DNA from: Streptomyces sp. NBC_00370
GTDB lineage: Bacteria > Actinomycetota > Actinomycetes > Streptomycetales > Streptomycetaceae
Length of the DNA stretch: 64,000 bases
Assembly: GCF_036084755.1 (NCBI RefSeq)
Contig: NZ_CP107968.1
Location: forward strand, 2,672,501 to 2,736,500
Direction: 5' to 3'
Part shown: in pieces, positions 59,479 through 64,000 of the stretch
Layout: the number at the start of each line of letters is the position of its first letter
Numbering within the stretch: position 1 is the stretch's first letter
Notes under the pieces: model-generated
Databases searched by the model: none
What the model saw: the letters and a program-made list of their open reading frames with translations, nothing else
Told to the model about the DNA's origin: nothing
Made by a program: the position numbers and the translations under genes

Positions 59479-59942
59479 GCTCCGACGGTAACCGGAAGCG
59501 GTGGGGTCGTGAGCCCGAGGCTGGGCGAACGGGAGTCGAGGGCGGCTGTCGGGCCGCCCCTGGGGTTTGAGTGTCGCGGCTCCGGTCCGGGCGTCAAGGG
59601 CGCTCCTTCGTCGCGTCGGCTACGCCGATTCCGCTTCGCTCCACCCTTGACCCCCGGCCCTCCACCGCAAGTGGCTTCTTTGAGGGGGGCGGCCGGGGGG
59701 GGCTCCACGGGCACGGTGGGCTTGTGGTGGCGGGTGCTTGGCCGGGTGCGGCTGCCCGGGCGGGGGAGGTTCGTGGTGTGCCTGGCCGGGTGCTGGTGTG
59801 ACTGCTGGGGTTGGGGTGGTTGCTGTGGCGGTCGTCTCGCGCCTTTTGCGTCAGTGGTTGCGTTAGGCGCGTCTTTCGGCGCATCCCGGTCCGGGCAGCT
59901 CCCCGAGCGAACTGTTCTGCGTCTCGGCACGTCCTGATAGGC
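59479..59942. repeat. Non-coding gap with an imperfect palindromic repeat and a G/T-rich tract
   Basis: No convincing gene is present in this 464-base gap. CCGGGCGTCAAGGG (59587-59600) and CCCTTGACCCCCGG (59644-59657) form inverted arms matching at 13 of 14 positions, around a core with several short palindromes; this looks like a Streptomyces intergenic repeat. From about 59675 to 59835 the plus strand is strongly G/T-rich with several G-runs (for example GAGGGGGGCGGCCGGGGGG) that could form quadruplexes. The right end should hold the promoter of the SanA-like gene. Confidence 0.5.
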
Positions 59943-60626
59943 ATGCGCCGACTCAAGCTGCCGAAGATCACGCTGCCCCGTACCCGGCGCGGGCAGCGGC
60001 GTGCCGTACAGATCGTCATGGCCGGCTGTGTCCTGGCGCTCGCTCCCGCGGCCTGGATGCACGCCGTCGCCGACAGCCGGGTCCGGACCGTCGCCGACGT
60101 GCCGGCGAGGGATGTGGCCGTGGTCTTCGGTGCGGGGCTGCGGGACGGGCGGCCCACGCCGTACCTGGCCCACCGGCTGGACGCGGCCGTGACGCTCTAC
60201 CGGACGGGCAAGGTGAAGGTCGTGCTGGTCACCGGCGACAACAGCCGGGTGGAGTACGACGAGCCCGACGCGATGCGCGCGTACCTCACCGGGCGGGGGG
60301 TGCCGGACGGACGGATCGTCAGCGACTACGCGGGGTTCGACACCTGGGACTCCTGCGTCCGCGCGAAGAAGATCTTCGGCGTCGAGCACGCGGTGCTCGT
60401 GACGCAGGGCTTCCATGTCCGGCGCGCCGTCGCGCTGTGCCAGGCGGCGGGCGTCGAGTCGTACGGGGTCGGGGTCGCCGAGCCGCATGATGTGACCTGG
60501 TACTACGGCGGGGTGCGCGAGGTGTTCGCGGCGGGCAAGGCCGCGCTGGACGCTGCGGTACGGCCGGATCCGCACTTCCTCGGCCCGCGCGAGCCGGGCG
60601 TGACGTCGGTGCTGGCCGCCCACTGA
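59943..60626 (+). CDS. SanA/YdcF-like (DUF218) membrane-anchored protein
   Basis: The 227-residue protein has a basic start, one TM helix (about residues 22-42) and a DUF218 domain. Typical segments are DVAVVFGAGLRDGRPTPYLA, LVTGDNSRVEYDEPDAMRAY, DYAGFDTWDSCVRAKKIFGV and LVTQGFHVRRAVALCQAAG. SanA of E. coli affects envelope permeability and vancomycin tolerance; the biochemical function of the family is unsettled. The ATG lacks a clear ribosome-binding site. It is convergent with cutA, with only 4 bases between the stops. Confidence 0.9.
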   Translation: MRRLKLPKITLPRTRRGQRRAVQIVMAGCVLALAPAAWMHAVADSRVRTVADVPARDVAVVFGAGLRDGRPTPYLAHRLDAAVTLYRTGKVKVVLVTGDNSRVEYDEPDAMRAYLTGRGVPDGRIVSDYAGFDTWDSCVRAKKIFGVEHAVLVTQGFHVRRAVALCQAAGVESYGVGVAEPHDVTWYYGGVREVFAAGKAALDAAVRPDPHFLGPREPGVTSVLAAH

Positions 60627-60630
60627 CGGG

Positions 60631-60957
60631 TCACCCGGCGGCGGTCTCCTCGGTGAGCCAGCGCAGGTACGGTTCGCTGCCCGCCACGACGGGCGTCGCG
60701 ATGATCTCCGGTGTCGCGTAGTCGTGCGCCGCCAGCAGATGGGCTTCCAGTTCGGGGTAGCGGGCCTGGGTGGTCTTGAAGAGGATCTGCCACTCGCGCC
60801 CCGTCTCGATCTCGCCCTGCCAGCGGTAGACCGAGGTGACCGGCGCCGAGATCTGGGCGCAGGCGGCCAGTCGGGACTCGACGGCGCCGCGTGCGAGGGC
60901 TTCGGCCTTCTCTGCGGTGTCGGTGGTGGTCAGCACGGTCAGGTGGTCGGCGCCCAT
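60631..60957 (-). CDS. cutA: Divalent cation tolerance protein CutA
   Basis: The 108-residue protein matches the trimeric CutA family: TVLTTTDTAEKAEALARGAV, RLAACAQISAPVTSVYRWQG, ILFKTTQARYPELEAHL and the end block HDYATPEIIATPVVAGSEPY. The family has a copper-tolerance phenotype in E. coli, but its true role is debated. GGGAG lies before the ATG at 60957; a longer frame to 60990 exists. Confidence 0.95.
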   Translation of the reverse strand: MGADHLTVLTTTDTAEKAEALARGAVESRLAACAQISAPVTSVYRWQGEIETGREWQILFKTTQARYPELEAHLLAAHDYATPEIIATPVVAGSEPYLRWLTEETAAG

Positions 60958-61023
60958 CGGGGCTCCCTTACGGTCGGCGGCGCGATCCACCGTACCGGCC
61001 GGGTGCCCGTCAGGGGCCCTTCG

Positions 61024-61626
61024 TCAACCGGCGTACGCGCGTACGGACTTCGCCTCGCGCAGGGCCAGGGCCCACCAGGCCAGTTGGTCGAGCATCGCCT
61101 TGGCGGCGCCGTCCGGGCCCGAGGGGTCCTTGGGGCTGCCCGCCGCGTCGAAGAGGGCGCCGGCGTTGTGGAAGGAGACCGTGTCCCTGACCGTGACGGC
61201 GTGCAGTTCGGCGAAGACCTGGCGCAGGTGTTCGACGGCGCGCAGGCCGCCGGACATCCCGCCGTACGAGACGAACCCGACGGGTTTGGCCTGCCATTCG
61301 GCGAAGTGCCAGTCGATCAGCGCCTTGAGGCAGGCGGGATAGGAATGGTTGTACTCGGGGGTGAGTACGGCGAAGGCGTCGGCGGAAGCGAGCCGCGAGG
61401 TGACCTTGGCGAGCTCGGCCAGTGACTGGGGGCCGGGGTCGGGCGACGGCGCTGTCGGCAGGTCCGTCTCGGCGAGATCGATCAGGTCGACGGTGAAGTC
61501 GGCGCGTGTGGAGGCCCGTTCGAGGAACCAGTTGGCGACGACGGGCCCGAAGCGCCCCTCCCGGTTGCTGCCGAGGATGACGGCCAGCTTCAGCGGCCCT
61601 GCGGTGGTGTCCTGCGTGGAGTTCAT
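61024..61626 (-). CDS. NADPH-dependent FMN reductase, probable SoxR target
   Basis: The 200-residue flavodoxin-like protein has the FMN phosphate loop AVILGSNREGRFGP, the second FMN contact LTPEYNHSYPACLKALIDW and the KPVGFVSYGGMSGGLRAVEH block, all typical of the NADPH-dependent FMN/quinone reductase family. It is divergent from soxR and separated from it by a predicted MerR-type dyad. SoxR of Streptomyces is known to activate small reductases in response to redox-active compounds, so this gene is a good candidate target. Confidence 0.93.
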   Translation of the reverse strand: MNSTQDTTAGPLKLAVILGSNREGRFGPVVANWFLERASTRADFTVDLIDLAETDLPTAPSPDPGPQSLAELAKVTSRLASADAFAVLTPEYNHSYPACLKALIDWHFAEWQAKPVGFVSYGGMSGGLRAVEHLRQVFAELHAVTVRDTVSFHNAGALFDAAGSPKDPSGPDGAAKAMLDQLAWWALALREAKSVRAYAG

Positions 61627-61640
61627 GGACAGAGCCTCAT

Positions 61641-61660
61641 ACTTAAACCAAAGTTGAAGT
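61641..61660. promoter_or_regulatory. Predicted SoxR operator
   Basis: ACTTAAACCAAAGTTGAAGT is an inverted repeat (ACTTAAAC with GTTGAAGT, 7 of 8 matching) in the 52-base gap between the FMN reductase and soxR. A leftward TTGACT (61663-61658) overlaps it, and a rightward TACGCT (61666-61671) could be the soxR -10 box. The start points cannot be fixed from sequence. Confidence 0.6.
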
Positions 61661-61678
61661 CAAGCTACGCTGGGCCGT

Positions 61679-62137
61679 ATGACGACACATCTCGCCTGGG
61701 ACGCCAAAGAAGCGACGGTCGGGGAGCTGGCGGCGCGCAGCGGGGTCGCCACGTCGGCGCTGCGTTTCTACGAGCGCGAGGGGCTCATCAGGAGCCGCCG
61801 TACGTCGGGCAACCAGCGGCGCTACAGCCGCGACACACTGCGCAGGGTCGCCTTCATCCGCACCTCGCAGCGGCTCGGCATCCCGCTGGCCGACATCCGG
61901 GCCGTCCTGGAGCTGCTGCCGGCGGACCGTACGCCGACGAAGGAGGACTGGGCGCGGATCTCGGAGTGCTGGCGCGACGACCTCGAAGCGCGTATCCGTA
62001 CCCTTCAGCGGCTGCGTGACAATCTCACCGACTGCATCGGCTGCGGCTGTCTCTCGCTGGACCGCTGCGTCCTGTCCAACCCGGGCGACGAACTGGCCTC
62101 GCACGGCCCCGGACCCCGGCGGCTGATAGAGGACTGA
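61679..62137 (+). CDS. soxR: Redox-sensing transcriptional activator SoxR
   Basis: The 152-residue MerR-family protein has the winged helix (GELAARSGVATSALRFYERE, RRYSRDTLRRVAFI), the dimer helix and the four-Cys [2Fe-2S] motif CIGCGCLSLDRC near residue 120. This motif defines SoxR. In Streptomyces SoxR responds to redox-active antibiotics and activates oxidoreductase genes. It is divergent from an FMN reductase gene, a likely target. The ATG at 61679 may coincide with the transcription start. Confidence 0.97.
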   Translation: MTTHLAWDAKEATVGELAARSGVATSALRFYEREGLIRSRRTSGNQRRYSRDTLRRVAFIRTSQRLGIPLADIRAVLELLPADRTPTKEDWARISECWRDDLEARIRTLQRLRDNLTDCIGCGCLSLDRCVLSNPGDELASHGPGPRRLIED

Positions 62138-62158
62138 CCTCGTCGTACCGTGACCGGT

Positions 62159-62947
62159 ATGACGACCGAGGCTCCAGAACTGCTCATCGAGGTGGACGGG
62201 CGTCCGGCCACCGAGTCCGACCTGCGGATGCGCGCGCTCAACAACTACGGGCACTTCACCGCCATGCAGGTCAGGGGCGGCGGGGTGCGCGGCATCGATC
62301 TGCATGTCGCCCGTCTTGACGCGGCGAGCCAGGAGCTGTTCGGCGTGGGTGTGGCGGGCGAGCGGGTACGGGCGCTGCTGCGGCACGCGCTCGGTGACGT
62401 CGAGGACGCGTCGGCGCGGGTGTACGTGCATCAGGCCGAGCTGCCTTCGGAGTTGAGCCTGATGGTGACCGTACGGCCGCCGGCGGTGCAGGACGAGCGG
62501 GCGGTGAGCCTGATGTCCGTCCCGTACGAGCGCCCCGCCGCCCATCTCAAGCATCTGGGCGGCTTCGGGCAGATCTACCACGGTCATCGCGCGGTCCGGG
62601 CGGGGTTCGACGACGCGCTGCTGACCGGTCCGGGTGGGGTCGTCCTGGAAGGCAGCATCGCGAACGTCGGCTTCTGGGACGGCAGTTCGGTGATCTGGCC
62701 GCAGGGCGCCATCCTGACGGGCATCACCATGGCGCTGGTCGAGCCCCGGCTGGCCAGTGCGGGCCTGGCTTCCGTACGGCGCGAGGTCACGCTGCCGGAA
62801 CTGGCGGGTTTCCGGGCCGCGTTCCACACCAACTCGCACGGCGTGGTGCCGGTGAGCCGGATCGACGACGTCGAGTTCCCTGGCGACGCGGAGCTGTTGG
62901 CGCGGGTGCGGGCCGTGTACGAGTCGGTGGAGTGGGAGCGCCCCTGA
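62159..62947 (+). CDS. Class IV aminotransferase (PLP-dependent)
   Basis: The 262-residue protein resembles the branched-chain aminotransferase/ADC lyase fold type IV. The PLP Lys is in AAHLKHLGGFGQIY, the substrate-side block is DDALLTGPGGVVLEGSIANV with the conserved Glu and Asn, and ILTGITMALV binds the phosphate. It is shorter than typical IlvE, so it may be a 4-amino-4-deoxychorismate lyase or D-amino-acid type enzyme; the substrate is uncertain. A GTG three codons upstream is an alternative start. It follows soxR after 21 bases. Confidence 0.88.
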   Translation: MTTEAPELLIEVDGRPATESDLRMRALNNYGHFTAMQVRGGGVRGIDLHVARLDAASQELFGVGVAGERVRALLRHALGDVEDASARVYVHQAELPSELSLMVTVRPPAVQDERAVSLMSVPYERPAAHLKHLGGFGQIYHGHRAVRAGFDDALLTGPGGVVLEGSIANVGFWDGSSVIWPQGAILTGITMALVEPRLASAGLASVRREVTLPELAGFRAAFHTNSHGVVPVSRIDDVEFPGDAELLARVRAVYESVEWERP

Positions 62948-62962
62948 CCGGCCGGGGGCGCC

Positions 62963-63595
62963 TCAGGCGGCCGGCTGAGCCGGGGCCGTGGCGGGCGGCC
63001 AACTGCGCAGGGTCATGTCGGCCACCTGCTGGAGGACGTCGCGCGTGACACCGCCGGCGGCCTGGACGGCGATGCCGTTCGCCACGGTCATGAGGTGCCG
63101 GGCGAGCAGACCGGGATCGGCGTCGGGCGGCAGGTCGCCTTCGTCCACGGCCTGCTGGAAGCGGTCGCTGAGGTAGGAGACGTGCTCGTCGCGCCAGGCG
63201 GCGAGGGTGTCGCGGGCATGACTTCCCGGCTCACCGGCGGCGAGGGACCCCTGGACACCGAGGCACCCGGCCGGGCCGGCGGCGCCGGTGGTGGCCAGGA
63301 CCGCGCCGTTGAGCATCGCGGCGGCCACCTCGCGGGCGGTCGGCTCCCGCAGGGCGCGGACCCCGTACGAGGCGGGGCCCTCCGTGTAGCGCTCCAGGCA
63401 CTTCCGGAACAGCTCCTCCTTGTTGCCGAAAGCCGCGTACATGCTGGTGCGGTTGATCCCCATGGCGGCGGTCAGGTCGGTGAGGCTGGCGCCTTCGTAG
63501 CCCTGCCCCCAGAAGACCCGCATGGCGCGTTCCAGGGCCTCTTCGGTGTCGAATCCCCTCGGCCGGCCGACCGGCGCCTTCTGTCCGGTGTCCAT
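62963..63595 (-). CDS. TetR family regulator, likely repressor of the adjacent SDR gene
   Basis: The 210-residue protein has an AcrR-like N-terminal helix-turn-helix (RGFDTEEALERAMRVFWGQG, TAAMGINRTSMYAAFGNKEE) and a C-terminal TetR_C domain with a single Cys (GPAGCLGVQGSLAAGEPG). The block around that Cys matches the group near YcdC/ComR and NemR-like factors. It is divergent from a short-chain dehydrogenase gene, and the gap holds two palindromes. ATG 63595 was chosen from family length; a longer frame lies beyond the operators. Confidence 0.92.
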   Translation of the reverse strand: MDTGQKAPVGRPRGFDTEEALERAMRVFWGQGYEGASLTDLTAAMGINRTSMYAAFGNKEELFRKCLERYTEGPASYGVRALREPTAREVAAAMLNGAVLATTGAAGPAGCLGVQGSLAAGEPGSHARDTLAAWRDEHVSYLSDRFQQAVDEGDLPPDADPGLLARHLMTVANGIAVQAAGGVTRDVLQQVADMTLRSWPPATAPAQPAA

Positions 63596-63612
63596 GGCAT
63601 CGATCGTACCTC

Positions 63613-63671
63613 TTCCGTACCGGTCGGTGCGGAAGGTGCTACGGTCTTTTTCGGTACCGATCGGTACCGAA
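63613..63671. promoter_or_regulatory. Two TetR-type operators between the tetR and SDR genes
   Basis: TCGGTACCGATCGGTACCGA (63651-63670) is a perfect palindrome, extended by one paired base on each side. A related imperfect dyad, TTCCG-TACCG to CGGTG-CGGAA, covers 63613-63634. Both have the CGGTACCG-like core, so both are likely sites for the TetR protein, one near each gene start. This arrangement fits autoregulation and repression of the dehydrogenase. Confidence 0.75.
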
Positions 63672-63689
63672 TCTGTGGAGGTCGTGATC

Positions 63690-64000
63690 ATGGGACAGCT
63701 CGAAGGAAAGACCGCCGTCGTCACCGGCGGGAGCAGCGGGATCGGCCTGGCCACCGCCGTCCGGCTGGCGGCGGACGGGGCGCATGTGTTCATCACCGGC
63801 CGGCGCAAGACCGCGCTGGACGCGGCCGTCGAGACCATCGGCCCCGCGGCGGCCACCGGTGTGGTGGGCGACATCGCGAACCTGGCCGACCTGGACCGGC
63901 TCTACGACGCGGTCCGCGCCCGGGGCCGCGGCCTGGACATCGTCTTCGCCAACGCGGGCACCGCGTCGTTCGCGACGCTGGAAGAGGTCACCGAGGAACA
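63690..64000 (+). CDS. Short-chain dehydrogenase/reductase, N-terminal part (3' end outside window)
   Basis: The first 103 residues show an SDR Rossmann fold. The cofactor motif is VVTGGSSGIGLATAVRLAAD (T-G-x3-G-x-G), GRR after the second strand suggests NADPH, a DI-containing block binds adenine, and NAG lies in IVFANAGTASF. The catalytic Ser-Tyr-Lys region is beyond the window end. GGAGG lies 7 bases before the ATG. It is divergent from a TetR gene with palindromic operators, so it is probably repressed until an inducer appears. Usual family length is about 250. Confidence 0.93.
   Translation, partial: MGQLEGKTAVVTGGSSGIGLATAVRLAADGAHVFITGRRKTALDAAVETIGPAAATGVVGDIANLADLDRLYDAVRARGRGLDIVFANAGTASFATLEEVTEE

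Noticed and set aside
1..64000. CRISPR arrays, riboswitches and transposase genes
   Set aside because: No regularly spaced direct repeats, no recognisable riboswitch core before any gene, and no transposase-like translation were found.

Overview
The window is very GC-rich actinomycete chromosomal DNA, almost certainly from Streptomyces. The gene order supports this: a pyruvate dehydrogenase E1 gene (aceE), the fasR-fabD-fabH-acpP-fabF fatty-acid cluster, a group 2 sigma factor of the HrdA type next to dnaG, and dgt. GTG and TTG starts, short intergenic gaps and many paired regulator/target genes also fit. Most of the window looks like conserved chromosome core; I see no prophage, transposase gene, CRISPR array or classical antibiotic gene cluster.

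Layout, left to right. 1-5 kb: end of aceE, a secreted I36-like protein, and a 14-TM MFS exporter divergent from its likely TetR repressor. 5-9.3 kb: two paralogous membrane-anchored or secreted alpha/beta hydrolases bracket a DUF4429/SHOCT protein and an orphan NarL-type response regulator. 9.3-13 kb: aldo/keto reductase with its MerR regulator, a GNAT, a beta-lactamase-like hydrolase and a pirin. 13-18 kb: fasR and the type II fatty-acid synthase genes, ending in a strong terminator. 18-29 kb: housekeeping and catabolic genes (oxidoreductase, DUF3145, lipoprotein SGNH hydrolase, mutarotase, GH3 beta-glucosidase with TetR, EI24 protein, Ohr, quinone-reductase-like MDR with MarR, a zinc-ribbon membrane protein). 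29.4-29.8 kb: palindromic MITE-like intergenic repeats. 29.8-36 kb: an MreB-like protein, a GAF histidine-kinase relative with a degraded ATPase domain, and two translationally coupled secreted carbohydrate-active proteins (ThuA-CBM6 and sugar dehydrogenase-PKD-CBM6).

36-45.6 kb holds the most unusual locus. A leftward, mostly overlapping gene run encodes a cytoplasmic trypsin-like protease fusion, a PknG-type Ser/Thr kinase, a vWA/zinc-ribbon protein, a four-TM GlnX-like protein, a membrane-anchored solute-binding protein and, after a short gap, an ATP-grasp-like enzyme. A small trypsin-co-occurring (trypco2-like) protein is encoded divergently. It resembles the mycobacterial pknG-glnX-glnH signalling operon, but with a different receptor family and with parts typical of predicted conflict systems.

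45.6-64 kb: RraA-like protein, a possible Imm1-like protein, tRNA-Met(CAT) and two tRNA-Asn genes, a YtxH-like protein, an FGGY sugar kinase, a heterodimeric ABC exporter, hrdA, dnaG, an FAD reductase, dgt, a repeat-bearing gap, a SanA/DUF218 protein, cutA, an FMN reductase divergent from SoxR, a class IV aminotransferase, and a TetR gene divergent from a short-chain dehydrogenase cut by the window end.

All calls come from reading the sequence, its translations and remembered family features; no database search was run. Start codons were chosen from ribosome-binding sites and family length and are inferences. Promoters and operators are pattern-based predictions.
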